From Phaeosaccion multiseriatum (taxonomy: Eukaryota; Ochrophyta, other classes): a DNA stretch of 64,000 bases. This document shows positions 11,601 to 22,778 of the stretch, one piece after another. The notes under the pieces were generated by a model. It made no database searches and had not been told where the DNA came from. It worked only from the letters and a program-made list of their open reading frames with translations. The stretch lies in the NCBI GenBank assembly GCA_965112735.1, contig OZ218952.1, forward strand, positions 3,658,001-3,722,000, read 5' to 3'. Position numbers and translations under genes: made by a program. Each line of letters opens with the position of its first letter. Within the stretch, counting starts at the first letter, position 1.

Positions 11601-12513
11601 ACGTCAAGGCCCTCGCTGTGTACAAGACAGAAGGAGGGAAGGAGTCCATTGAGCGCATGACTGAGCAAAGGTGAGGGCAGGGAGGGGATGGATGAGAGAA
11701 TGGGTGTACGAGGGGAAGGAGGCGGGGAGGGAGTGGGTGAGTGGGTGAGTCAGTGAATGGGTGGGTGGGTGAGGCAGAGAGTGATGCCTAATCGTGATGG
11801 TGACACTATCCCTGACCCTGCCTCCTGCCCCTTCCCCTCACCTCACTTCACCTGCCCCTCCCCCTCACACACACGCAGAGGAAGCGGCGTGGCTGTCCAC
11901 GTGCTCATGGGCCTCTCCATTCTGTACGGACGCAAGTACCTGTCGAAGGTGCCGCTGGCGGTGCTTATGGGCCTCTTTATGTATCTGGGGGCCAATGGTG
12001 TCAAGGGCAATCAGCTTTGGGAGCGTTGCCAGCTCCTCATCACTGATCCTAAGCGGAGACCGAAGGTGTGTGTGTGTGTGTGTGGGTGGGTGGGTGGGCG
12101 AATGCGCGCGCGCGTGTGTGTGTGTGTGGATGGACCCACTCCTAACCTTTACTCCTCCCACTCACTCCCTCCTCTTACTCCACGCCACTCTTTTCCTCGG
12201 CACTTTCCATCCATCCATCCATCCATCCATCCATCCATATTCAACCGTTACCCCTCCATCTTATCCGGTCCGTCCGTTCTCCTCCTACTCACAGGCCCCG
12301 TGGACGACCAACAAGTTCCCTGTGAAGCGGGCCCACCTCTACACCATCGTGCAGCTCTTGTGTCTGTACGCCATGGTGTTCGTCAAGAGCTCGAAGATCG
12401 GGGTGCTCTTCCCAGTGCTCATTGCCTTACTCGCACCCATCCGGCTCTTGCTGGAGAAGACGGGTCTCTTCACCAAGGATGAGCTGGAAGTGCTGGACTC
12501 GGACAACGAGTGA
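8678..12513 (+). CDS. SLC4-family bicarbonate/borate transporter
   Basis: Proposed exons: 8678-8789, 9036-9145, 9271-9538, 9693-9865, 10069-10451, 10704-10860, 11172-11277, 11553-11670, 11879-12065, 12295-12513 (1833 nt, 610 aa). Exons from 9271 on are strongly supported by homology. Family landmarks: a cytosolic entry helix (GLGRGLACDIKAK), FACIAPAVAFGG ending TM1, a TGGAIGTMEML re-entrant region, STGPALAFTVVLY, FIWEAVKDL, and the hallmark FMDQ.ITVRLVNSKRHKMKKG followed by GLPW. It has about 12-14 membrane segments. SLC4 members exchange or cotransport HCO3-, or export borate (Bor1). The first two exons are inferred: the sequence around 8636-8720 reads as a hydrophobic segment ending AQAYVVP, then an Arg/Ser/Ala-rich stretch, like a bipartite plastid presequence. 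The alternative is a start at 9163 in a longer exon (572 aa). Confidence 0.85.
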
Positions 12514-13643
12514 GTTGGACTTGAAGTACAGTAGTGGATTTGGGTTTGAATTTGGGAGGTTTCAGCGTTTGTTTGATTCCCGGTTGGATTGACCTCTTGT
12601 CGAGGATCATTTTTTTGCGACGATACAGTACAAGTAGCGATACTATCGAGCATAGCTACATATAATATGCGTGCGGGTGGGTGGGTGGGGGTGTGGGGGA
12701 GTGTGATACAGCACGACAACTGTGTTGTGCAGAACGCGACAGTCACGAATCAAGTCAAGGAGTGAGGGAGGGAAACCAAATTGATGGAAACAGCAGGCTT
12801 GCCTCTCGCAAGCAAATTTCGACCTCTCCTCTCCTCTGCCATAGCAAATCTTATTTCCATCTCTGTCTATCCGAGGGGGTAGAGAGGGACGAACAGAGCA
12901 GACACAAACAATAGACTACAGCCACCCAAGGTGCGGGTGGGGGAGCATTTTACCCAAGTTGAGTAGCGGGCGCCATAGGAGGTGGGGGGGGTATTCTTTC
13001 TCTCCCTTCACAAATTAATACTACAGCAACACAAGAATAAATGAAAATCGGTTACAATAATAAAATAGAAAAGAAAAAGTGAGAAAAAGAAGTTGGTGAC
13101 CGACTCGACGACTTTCGCCCTCCTCCCTCCTCCCTCCCTCCCTGCTGGCGCTCCGTTCAGCGTGTCCATTCTCTCCGGTCCGAGAAAGGAATTCTTTCTC
13201 TTTCTATGAATGCTCGTATGCCCCACATGCCCCATCGCTCCTCTCTATTTACTCTGTAGCTTCGCTCCTGTAGCTTGGCTCCCCCTCTCCTCTCCCTTCT
13301 ATCACATCTTACTAAGTATTACGTATTTGCTCATATGATATGTACTATCCTCTCGGCTTTGAGAATGCGAAAGCGGTGTCGTTGCCCCCTTGAACTGAAG
13401 AGTCTACCTTGGTACCCCCATAGCATATAGCACAAGAGGCGGGCTCCCACGCTCATTCCGCACGCATGAATTAGACCCCCTTGCATAGGAAGGCACAGCG
13501 TCAAACGAATCACATCTAAGAATCAATCCAACGTATTCCACTTGCCCCATCCGGCGCCTCATGTATTGAAGTGGACGGCGTACGTCAATGCCACGTATTT
13601 ACTTCGCCGGAGCGTTAGCAGGCCTCTTCCTTACGTAAAGAAG
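12514..13643. other. Convergent intergenic region
   Basis: It holds the 3' ends of the SLC4 gene (+) and the Psb31-like gene (-). 12990-13260 is AT-rich with some C/T tracts, and 12673-12702 is G-rich. No ORF with plausible composition and no RNA gene was recognised. Confidence 0.5.
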
Positions 13644-14043
13644 TTACACAGCAGGAGCATTAGCAGGCTTCTTCTCCGCCACACAGGCGAGGTATGCATC
13701 CAAGGCTGTCTGCGTCACGGAAAGCTGAGCCAACGCTTTCGCAGAGTTTTTGCTCTTCACGGTCTTCTCGAGTTCGGCAAGCTGTAGGGTGGGGGGAGAG
13801 AAGAGTTGGGGGGGGGCATACAAATAGACATAGACACACAAGACACAGACATGCGAGAGCAAGAGGGGCAAGGGACAATGCGCACAATTAGGAACCGCAG
13901 CAAGCAACACTGTGTGCTCATCAGACCGTGGAGCTTTCGTAGCCGCACGCACCTGCTTGAAGAAGTCGGTGGACTTGGCGCCTGCCTCCTTGCTGATCTT
14001 GTCCGGGTACTCGCCGCGCTGTAGACAGACGAGAGAAGACGGG

Positions 14044-14078
<35 letters not shown>

Positions 14079-15518
14079 GCAGACAGAGAGTACGGGAGAT
14101 GCGGGAGAGAGAGACAGAGGGAAGGGACCAAGGAGGGAGGGATAGAGAGAGAGACAGGAGGGAGGGAAGGAAGGAAGGAAGGAAGGAAGGAAGGAAGGAA
14201 CGAGAGAGAGACAGGAGGGGGGGATGGAGAGAGAGACAGGAAGGAGGGAAGGAAGGAAGGAGAGAGAGAGAGTGGCACAGGGAACATGGCGGTAAGGGGA
14301 CGCACTGACGCCGCAACACAACCGGAAGGGGCGGGAAGGAAGCGAGTGAGTCGGCCCCTCTGCATCGAGAGCAATCTTAATCCCATGGGAAGCAACGCGC
14401 CTCCCTCCCTCCCTCCTTCCTTCCCTCCCTCTCTCCCTCCCTCCTTCCCTCCCTCCCTCCTCCATGCAAGTCGGAACGCCGTCATGATCACACCTTGAGG
14501 GAAGAGGCGAGGAGGTCGAAGGCGCTCTGTTGCTCCTTGGCCTTGGGGAAGAAGGATGCAGCTTCGGCCCACGAGCCCTGGTCAATGAGGCCTTGGGAGA
14601 GAGAGGAGGGGGAGAGGGTGAATGAAACAAGCATGCAGAGCTAAGAGATGAAGAGATGCTATGCACAAGAAGCGCCCCCCTCCATTATCCCCTTGTGTGC
14701 CCTTGTGTGGTCCTTACGTAGCCCTACGTACATACCCTTGAGCCCCTTGAAGTCATTGGCGGTCTCCTCCACGCGCGGCCTGTAGCGTTTGTTTGCCGTC
14801 ATTTTGGATGAGAACTTGCCCGTGCTGTCGGCCACACTCGCGCCCACGTTACCGAACAGGGCGGCGGCCCCTGCTGCTGCCCCCACCGCCGCCGAGGAGC
14901 CGCACAAAGTCTGAGGGAGAGCACCAGCATCCGAGTTTGTGTGGGGCATCAAGTATGTGTTTTGTTTTGGTCGCGTGTTAGTACCAAGCCATCAGCCTCA
15001 GCATTAGGAAGCGGTACGTGTGTGTTGTTTTTCCAGTACCAGTGTCCGAGTTGTGGTGTGAGGTTGCATGTCATTCGTTCGGGAGCGAGACGATGACAAG
15101 GGAAAAAGGGGAAGGCGAAGAGGGGTGCTTTTCGCAATTGCATGCGACTGTGAGCAGTGCCGGGTACCTTGATAGCGCCTCGCCGGGTGGTAGGCTGCTG
15201 CGGTGTAGACATGGACATTCGAAATGCATCTCCGCGGCTACTAATGCTACGTGCTGAGAGCCAGAGAGGCAAAGGTTTCAGCGCATGGAGGAGGGAACAA
15301 CATGAACTTCAACGTGTGATGCAATGCAGCATGCAAACACAAAAAGGGTCCGAGAACCAAGAAAGTCCCGCAAGACCGTAGGATTGCGAGCATTTAGGCA
15401 TTCCGACGGGCTTGTTCGCACCTGCTGCTGCTTTGCTTGCTGGAGGAGCGAACGCGAACCCGTTGGCCGCAGGGGCCAGCACCAGAAAGGCGGCTACCAC
15501 AGCACTGACGCGAGGCAT
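13644..15518 (-). CDS. Psb31/PsbQ-like thylakoid-lumen photosystem II protein
   Basis: Exons in transcript order: 15518-15422, 15253-15168, 14910-14736, 14591-14494, 14018-13953, 13781-13644 (660 nt, 219 aa), all phases consistent. The N-terminus is tripartite. A signal peptide (PRVSAVVAAFLVLAPAANGF) ends in an AFAPP motif, the aromatic cleavage signature of secondary red plastids. An Arg/Ser transit region ending TTRRGAIK follows, then a hydrophobic Ala-rich thylakoid-transfer segment ending ASVADS. The twin Arg just before that hydrophobic stretch suggests Tat or Sec export to the lumen. The mature part (~125 aa) is helical and Lys-rich (KRYRPRVEETANDFKGLKG..., SWAEAASFFPKAKEQQSAFD, ...), resembling the four-helix extrinsic PSII subunits PsbQ and Psb31, which stabilise the oxygen-evolving centre. 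Whether it is Psb31 or PsbQ' needs a profile search. It is divergent from XPA. Confidence 0.7.
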
Positions 15519-15703
15519 AGTGAGAAAGGTATCTGATTGCACAAACAACAATGAGGCGTGTGTAGCTCTCTTTGTACAATTTTCCCTCCTCTCTCTCCTC
15601 AAGCAAAGCATTATCAGCAAAGGGGGGCGGGCCGGCGGCCCGTTGACTTACTGAGCGCGCCAATCGGTATAAAGCGCCGCTTGCGCTGAGACTCCCCTCT
15701 GCG
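15519..15703. promoter_or_regulatory. Short bidirectional promoter (Psb31-like / XPA)
   Basis: Only 185 bp separate the two start codons. On the + strand ccaat (15660-15664) is followed by tataaa (15668-15673), about 30 bp before the XPA ATG, giving a CCAAT/TATA arrangement and a very short 5'UTR for XPA. A GC-rich palindrome (gggccggcggccc, ~15630) sits between. No clear TATA is visible for the plastid gene. Confidence 0.6.
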
Positions 15704-15833
15704 ATGGCATTGACGGAAGAGCAGAGGAAGAAGATCGCCGAGAATAGGAAGGCGGCCTTGCTGAAGCTGGAGGCGCGTAAAGCAGAGAAGGAGAAGCAGC
15801 AGCAAGAGCAGCATCAGCAACAGCAAAAATGGG

Positions 15834-15891
<58 letters not shown>

Positions 15892-16998
15892 CAATGAAGC
15901 CTCCAGGAAGAGACCCCGTCAAGGGGTGGAGCAGAAAGAGGAGAGAAGCTGCAAGGGGTGCGGCCGGGAGGAGGGCGTCTTGGACATGACTGACAGCATC
16001 GACGAGGAGTGTTGGAAGGCCTTCGGTGTGGCCGTGTGCCGGGTCTGTCGAGCTCAGGACGAGGAGTTTGACTATCTCATCAAGAAGGACGTTGCGTCAG
16101 ATTGGTTGTTGCCAGAGGGGACCATTCGGGTGAGAGATGGGATGGAGGAAAGCGAGAGCCCGTGGCGGATGAGCTACTCTGGCAAACCCGGAGAGACTGA
16201 GGCGTTTAAGCTTCCACTCATGCAGTCATCTAACGCATGGTCCCACCCTCTCTCTCCCTCTCTCTCGTCTCTTGACAGGTGCTGCCATTCCTGGAGAAGA
16301 GCAACCCCCGGCACGGCAGCTGGACAAGCATGAAGCTCTATCTCCGCTATCAGGTCGGTCAAGTGTGGAGGCTGCTGTCCCGTCCTTCTTCTCTTCCTTC
16401 TCATATCACATGCCAGAACAAGGCAGAGAGGGAGGAGAGTGCCATTTTTGTGTGGGTCGGTCTTTCTCTCCCCCATCCGTCCTGTCTGCTCCTCTCACTG
16501 GTATGCCAATGAGCCCCGGGTTTACGTCCGGTCTGCCGAGAGAAACATGAAATAGATGTGAATGAATGCATGAACGATGGTACACAGGTGAAGGAGTACT
16601 CGATGGAGCGCTGGGGCAGTATGGAGGCCCTGGAGGAGGAGAAGGCAAAGCGAGCTGCAGCCAAGTACGAAAGCACAGTCAAGAGGACCAAGGGTATCTT
16701 CAAAGCCGCCGCAGAGCTGAGGGAAGGAGGAGGAGGGGAGGATGGCAATGGACGGGGGGGGGGCAAGCAGGGCAAGCGGAGCAGGCAGCACGGTGAGCAG
16801 ATGGGCAGCAGCAGCAGGACGGGCGGGGGCGGATCTTCTTCGGGAGGGGATGCGGGAACGACGTGGGGGGGGGAGGTTGCGGGGAACGGCGACCGTGACG
16901 GAATGCCGTCTTTTGCGCATCTTCTCAAGCCCATGAAGCGGATGAAGACGCCGAAGAACAAAGGATTAACGAACAAGAACAAGACTAGGAACAAATAA
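15704..16998 (+). CDS. XPA: DNA damage recognition protein XPA (nucleotide excision repair)
   Basis: Exons 15704-16129, 16279-16353, 16588-16998 (912 nt, 303 aa), phase 0 at both junctions. A basic N-terminal helix (EEQRKKIAENRKAALLKLEARK, nuclear-localisation-like) and a polyglutamine run are followed by a C4 zinc finger (CKGCG at ~residue 83, then CRVC) and the XPA DNA-binding core: LIKKDVASDWLLPEGTI, LPFLEKSNPRHGSW, MKLYLRYQ, then VKEYSMERWGSMEALEEEK. This matches the XPA fold of zinc subdomain plus C-terminal subdomain, which verifies damage and scaffolds the incision complex. The tail is low-complexity with a basic end (KRMKTPKNKG). The CAG run at 15838-15888 is a tandem repeat likely to vary in length. 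Confidence 0.93.
15838..15888 (+). repeat. (CAG)n in XPA exon 1
   Basis: About 17 uninterrupted CAG units encoding polyglutamine just before the zinc finger. Confidence 0.95.
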
Positions 16999-17938
16999 TC
17001 CTTAAACCACATACGACAACGACGACAACAAGAGAAGAAGAGTGACTCAAAGGTAGGGCTGAAAGGGTGACTCAAACACCGTGTATTACCGTGTGTTTTC
17101 CTGTATGTACGTAAACCTCGATCCCCTGTTGGTGATAGTCACTAACCCTTTCCAGCGGGGGTATTTTGTATTTTTTACCTTTTAGGCCTGTGAAGTATAA
17201 ATAGTAATAGAGTATATGACCAAATGCATCCGGTCTTTCTCCAAGAAAGGCCTTCACTCCCTTGATCGGTTTTCATTTGAAGGTTTACACGAAGCCGGAG
17301 CATCTCAATTATGTTCGTCAGTGAGCTCAGCCTCACACAGGGTGTTGAACACTCCCCACCCAGTGCAGGGTAACATCAGATCTGAGGTCGGCTCCATCGA
17401 GCTAAGAGTGCATGTGGCCACACATGACCAGAGCAGTACGAGGACGGATGGAGTGAAACTGACACTACACTGAAACTGACAGTCGACGAGGCGTTAACTC
17501 TGTTGGAGCCTCGATTGTGAGAGAGCGAAGCCCTCCACCACGAGACCCTGCCCATTTGGTGTGACTCGCATACATGACCTTGGTGGGTAACACGGAAAAC
17601 GGCTTTCTTCTTGCTCTTCTTCTCCTTCTTCCAATGTTCTCCTTCTCCTTCTGCCTCTTCCTCCTTCCTTTTCTTGTCATTGGGTGTGCGTTGCGTCGTC
17701 GTCAATACGAGCTGCTGCTGCTGCAGCAGTTGGTGATACAACAGCAAATTGAGGCTGTTCAGCCTTCTGCCCCAGGCTCCACAATCTCTGTGCACAGCCT
17801 CTTTGGGGCAAGGTAAGGGAAGGAAGGGCCTCTCGTCCTTCATAGCAACGCACAACAGGTATGAGTGTGTGCCCAACCCCTCCCGATTGGTTGCTTGACA
17901 AAGCTTGGGTGGTTTACTTCACAACCTTCCCCTTGTCA
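16999..17938. other. Convergent spacer XPA / DHHC gene
   Basis: Holds 3' sequence of two convergent genes. Open frames here (e.g. 17574-17816 +, 17376-17876 -) have no recognisable domain and skewed composition, so I do not call genes. It includes one of the best copies of the TTGGTGATACA word (17731-17741), here clearly outside any called exon. Confidence 0.5.
17724..17745 (+). repeat. Dispersed element, spacer copy (CAG-flanked TTGGTGATACA)
   Basis: Core TTGGTGATACA preceded by CAGCAG and followed by ACAGCA. It lies between convergent genes. Confidence 0.7.
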
Positions 17939-20900
17939 TCAAACAACATGAGCTGAACCCAACAGAGTCTCTGGGTGCTGCTGCTGAGTCCGCCTCGACA
18001 CACCACGCGGTGGCTGCGGCGACTGCTGCTGCTGGTGGTGGTGGTGCTGCTGCTGCTGCCGCGGCAGGATGGCCTGGTCTTGCTGCTGTATGACCTGCTG
18101 CTGATGTAAGCCCTCGTGTGACAGCTGCTGCATCTGCATGTGATGTTGGGTAGTGCCTCCCCTCCCTCTGCCCCCTCCCCCCCCAGGAGCCGAGAAGCCC
18201 AGGAAGAAGGGCACAATGGGCGGTGGGGGTTTTCTCCTGCTCGGGAGGATGCTCCTCAGCAGCCCGACGTCGCCAAACACCTGCCGAAGAACCAATACCC
18301 AAGGCACAAGGCACAGGAGAGGAAAAACCATGCCACAGTAGAGCGGGGGGGAGGAGGAATCAAGGCACAAGCACGCACAAAAGAGGAGTGGGTGGGGAGG
18401 GGGGTGGGGGCGGGGAAGTGAATAGCTGAGAGATGTACGGAAGAAACAAAACCCCACACACACAGAGAGTGAGAGAGAGACGACACAGAGAGGGACAGCA
18501 AAGACAAGGAAGGTCGCGAGAATGTCGTTGCTCATTACTGTACCTGCTGAAAGTTTCGCTTGGCACCCATATCGAAAGGGTTCATGAAGAGCTCCCCTCG
18601 GTGCCGAGCCCGATTACGCTTGCTATTGTTCTCGTAAAAATCAATGGTGGTTTGGGCGGAGAGAATGAGGTAGACATGCCAGAAGAAGAGGATGGAGATG
18701 GCGATGCCCACAGAGAGAGTGAGCACAAAGGTGAAGATGACTGCGGACTGCTCGTCTCCGTGGATGCGGAGGCGCTTGACGTTGCGGTGGTCGAGACGGG
18801 CGTAGCGGAGGAAGTGGGGGAATGTGATGATCACACAGTACATGCAGCCGGTCCACAAGTAGGCGAGGAACAGCACGAAGTAGCGGTAGTTGTAGTAGCC
18901 GACGCAGTTGTTCATCCACGGGCAGTGGTGGTCCATCTGTGAGTGGTTGGATAGTAGTAGGAGTTGGGAGCAGAATGGTGCGGTGGGGAGAGGGGAGAGA
19001 GGGGGGGGGGAGGGGATGGAGAGGGAAGAGAGAGAAAAAGAGGGAGAAAAAGAAAGAGGGACAGAGACCGCGGCAGAGAGAGAGAGAGAGAATGAGAGAA
19101 GAAGATGAGACAAACAAAAAGTGAGGAGTGAAGCTGCACATGAGAAAGGACGAAGCCGATGTGAGAGAAAATGTCGAATGGGGTCTTTACGCTCACGGGG
19201 CGAGAACCCCGAGGGGGACTTGGGCACGCCGTCGCTATATTTACCACCTGTTGCTCTGGGCTGTCCAGTAGCGCTGCAGAGCCAAGGGGGAGGGCTGGGC
19301 AGTGACTCTAAAAAAGGCAGCCGCACACCAAAGGAAAGGACAGGAAGGGAAAAAGAAACCAATCCAACCCTTATCCCATTCATACAATAGGGGGGTGGGG
19401 TGTGCCCTGCACCAAAAGGACGGCGCTGTACTCCTCCCAGTCACAGACACGCATACACTTGCACACGCACCCACACGCACCCCCCCCCCACCCACACCCA
19501 CACCCACACCCACACCCACGTACACACACATAAACATACACGCAACACAACACAACATACACACACATATACACACATATGCACGCACACGCACACACGT
19601 ACACACACACACGTACACACACACGTACATTGAGGACGCATCCGTCGCACACTTGGCAGTGGTGCGTCCTCTGCGGCTTTGGCCCTCGGCACTTCTTGCA
19701 CGTGCGGCACTGCAGGTCCGGGTTCATGGCCATCGACTGCTCCCGCCGCTGCTGTACTAGCAACTGCTGCTGTTGCTGCCGCCTCCCAGGGGAGTCTTTC
19801 GACTCCTCTCCTCCCCTCCCTTCTTCCAGGAGGGGTAGGTCTTCGTCCGTCCCGGCTCCTCCTCCTCCTCCTCCTCCTCCTCCTCCTCCTCCTCCTCCTC
19901 CTCCTCCTCCTCCTCCTCCTCCTCCTCGTCGTCTTCCTCCCCCCTCTTGCTGATGCTGATACTGCTGCGCCTGCCGCACTCTCCGCCCTTCCTCCACCTC
20001 CCCCTCCCAATATTCGCTACTGCTGCCGCCATCACTGCTGCTATCGCTCTCCACCCCGTCCCAGTTCCTGCTCCTAAGACCGCTCCCCTCTTCGGTGCGA
20101 CCACCGCTTCTGCTGCCCGTGCTGCTGCCACTGCTGCCTCGACTGCTCGATAGACTGCCGTTACCACCCCCTCCCGTCGCCCCTGCTGCCACCAATGCCA
20201 TTTGCTCCAAGACTCGGTCAGGATTGCCTGGGCTGGTGAAAGCGCAATGGAAGTAATTCCAAAACAGATTGAAGGAGATGAAAGCCGCCAACGCGCCGTG
20301 GAGAAAGAACTGTTGCAGTGTACCACCACCACCAGAGGTGGAAGGAAGGAAGGAGGGAACGAGGAAAGGAAGGAAGGAAGGAAGGAACAAGGGAGGGAAG
20401 GAAGGAAGAAGGAGGGAAGGAAGGAAGGAAGGAAGGAAGGAAGGAAGGAACGAAGGAAGGAAGGAACGAAGGAAGGAGGAAGGAAGGGATGAACGGTGTT
20501 ACACACGGGGCAATCTTGAACCATTTCGACGGGCAACGTTTGTCGTTTCATGCCCTATATACTTCAAGACTCTCAGTGGGAATAGACGGCCTTGGTTGCC
20601 AGGCGGCCTGCCCGCGGTCCTTCTGTTCGCAAAGGTTGGCCACATCTGCGCCTTCTCAGGGCCACAAGGGGGAAGGGGTGAAGCACTTTCCATACCCACC
20701 ACCATCGTACCGAGAGAGAGTACTCGCGGGCCACGGCGGGGAGCACAAAGCTGAAAAACAGGTAGTCAATGGTGGAGATGAGGCCCGTCGCGAGCACGAG
20801 CAGCACGGGGCCCATGAGGCGCATGAACCAGTCGAAGGTGCAGCCGAGGCAGACCTGAAGGCACCATCGATCGGGGGCGGGTTTGGGTGGGGTGGGGTTG

Positions 20901-21276
20901 GGTGCCATCCATTATCATTCGCGAAGGGCGAGGGCGGAGGCGGGGGCCGCGGCGGGGGGTGGTAAGTATGGGGAGGGGGTCGGACAGGTAAGGGGTGGGC
21001 AGAGCGGGGAAAATGGGCTCCGGGAGGGGGGATCGGGGGGGGGTGAAAGTGAAATCAGTCAGGGCAAACGGAAGGGAACTGTCGCACAAAACAGCTCTCG
21101 ACGCCACCCCTTGTCCTCTCTGCAAAGAGGAGTCCCTGGCACATATCTCCTCCGTCTCAGTACCTCCACACACGACGCACCTGAAACCAATACATATACT
21201 CAAAGTTTTGATTGCTTCTCAGGGCCATGCGAAATCGCGTCCACACGGGCACCCGCGGTCTGGCACGCCGAGGCAT
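17939..21276 (-). CDS. DHHC-type protein S-palmitoyltransferase
   Basis: Exons in transcript order: 21276-21181, 20854-20711, 20309-19629, 18936-18544, 18280-17939 (1656 nt, 551 aa), all phase 0. Four membrane helices: two before the catalytic region (around GPVLLVLATGLISTIDYLFF and ALAAFISFNLFWNYFHCAF), two after (FVLFLAYLWTGCMYCVIITF and FTFVLTLSVGIAISILFFW). The cysteine-rich domain spans the exon 3/4 junction (CRTCKKCRGPKPQRTHHC, then CDGCVLN, MDHHCPWMNNCVG) with the DHHC active site intact. A TTID sequence stands where the TTxE motif is expected. These enzymes add palmitate to cytosolic-face cysteines of membrane proteins. Between TM2 and the CRD is a ~170-residue Ser/Gly/Glu insertion including a polyglycine run from a GGA repeat; the tail is Gln/His-rich. 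A last-exon alternative ending MLFDDKGKVVK (stop at 17914) is possible. Confidence 0.9.
19859..19926 (-). repeat. (GGA)n coding polyglycine in DHHC exon 3
   Basis: About 22 CTC/CCT units on the + strand read as GGA (Gly) in the gene's frame. Confidence 0.9.
20340..20489 (+). repeat. (GGAA)n tract in DHHC intron 2
   Basis: Degenerate GGAA array; on the gene strand it forms the long TTCC polypyrimidine tract before exon 3. Similar tracts lie at 14158-14260 in an intron of the Psb31-like gene and at 58411-58450 (TTCC, + strand) in HAT1. Confidence 0.9.
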
Positions 21277-21592
21277 CTCCTCCTCTTCGCTTCTCTTCGC
21301 GTTGTCTCTTCGCCGACACTCCTTACAACGCTGTATGCTCAAGGCCCGAGCATGTAGCGTGGAGAGAGAACAAAACAAGGGGGGAGGAGGGGGGCCGGTG
21401 GCAGATGGCAACTGACGGTCACAATTTCAGTTTCGTAGGTGATAAAGTAATAAGTCAATGATTCCCCACATCATCATCAAACGCACTTTTTGCCGCTCTC
21501 TTTCGGGGATAAATCGGGACGATATATGGTGGTCTAGCCCGACCCCCTATAGTTTACATTACACATTTTGTTAGGATTCGTTACGAAGAGAG
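21277..21592. promoter_or_regulatory. Divergent promoter region, DHHC gene / haemoglobin
   Basis: 316 bp between divergent start codons. The part next to the haemoglobin gene is AT-richer, with tatagttta at ~21549-21557, about 40 bp before its ATG, a possible TATA-like site. Confidence 0.4.
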
Positions 21593-22778
21593 ATGAATGC
21601 CGTTTGCGCCTACGCCACCCAGCACACCGGCATCACAAGGGAGCACCACGACGAGCTGTTCCGGGTGGAACCGTCGCTCTACGACCAGGTCGGCGAGGAG
21701 CCCCTACGGAGGGTGTCGCAGCTCTTTTACGATAGAGTTTACGACGACGAGCAGTGGTTCAGGACCATCTTCAGGTGAGAGCAGCAAGGAAAAGAAGAAG
21801 AAAGGAAAGAAAGAAGAATCCGGATTTTCTCCCGCTCTTTCCTCCTTCTTTCCCCTTTCATTCGATTTATCTGCCTTCCCCCCCCCCCCCCCCCCCTCTC
21901 TCTCTCTCTTCCCCCTTCGCCCCCCTTCCCCCCTCTCTCTTCTCCCTCTCTCTTTCTCTCCTCCCTCTCTTCCTCTCCCACTCTCGATCGCTCTGCCTCT
22001 CTCTGACCCCCGATGATCTACCCCCCCCCCCTTTCACGTTTTTCTCATCTCCCCCTTTTTTTGCCCCTCTATTCTTTTCCTCTCCCACTCCCAACCACCA
22101 CCCCCCCCCCCCCCGCAACCCCTCTCCCTCTCTTGTACCCCATCCCAACCCGTCGTCTCTCTCACGCAACCAAGCGCCTCCACCAAGAAGGAGGCAGTCG
22201 CTAACCAGGCAGACTTCCTCGTGGAGAAGCTCGGAGGTCCCTTGTGCTACACCGAGCGGAAAGGCCGAGCACACAAAATCATGTCCAGACACGCCCCTTA
22301 TGACCTCACTCCCAAATCTGCCGCCCGGTGGCTCGAGGTGAGTCGAGATACTGGGCAGATGGCACTTGATTCCCTTCCTCGAGCAGGTTCGCTCTCTGTC
22401 TCAGACCCCTCCTCCTCCTCCTCCTCCTCCTCCTCCTCCTCCTCCCCGAACTGTCGTTTTCTCTCGCCCCCTCTCCTCTCCTTCTCACCCCCCCCCCTCT
22501 TTCTCTTGCCTGCCTGTCCATTCCCCCTTCCCCAATGCTTTTGTCCTTCTCACCCCCCGCCCCCAACTCTCTTTCCGGTCTGCCTGCCTGTCAATTCCTA
22601 CCCCCACCCACAATTTTCAATACTCACTCAGCACATGGAGGCTGCTCTGGCCGACGTGCCCGAGATTAACTCCAGCAACGCCAAGCTGTTGATGCAATAC
22701 TTCTCTCACATGGCCTATCAGCTGATTGCCGGCAAGTCTCTCGTCTCCGCTTCCACTTTCCACTACGAGCCTCGGTAG
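21593..22778 (+). CDS. Truncated (2-on-2) haemoglobin, group II type
   Basis: Exons 21593-21774, 22175-22337, 22632-22778 (492 nt, 163 aa), phases consistent. The order of blocks matches bacterial/plant truncated globins: YDQVGEEPLRRVSQLFYDRVY (helices A/B with B10 Tyr), then QADFLVEKLGGPLCYTERKG, then MSRHAPYDLT containing the proximal F8 His, then ARWLEHMEAAL with Trp at G8, the mark of groups II and III. The GGP...YTERKG...RHAP pattern favours group II (GlbO). Such proteins bind O2/NO and are linked to NO detoxification or redox sensing. No targeting peptide is obvious. Intron 1 is ~400 bp of almost pure C/T. Confidence 0.93.

Noticed and set aside
10862-11668. Several overlapping frames on both strands
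   Set aside because: They lie in C/T-rich SLC4 introns, are compositionally skewed, and conflict with the conserved transporter exons.
17376-17876. 166-aa minus-strand frame between XPA and DHHC genes
   Set aside because: Low-complexity Lys/Glu and Leu runs, no domain; possibly 3'UTR.
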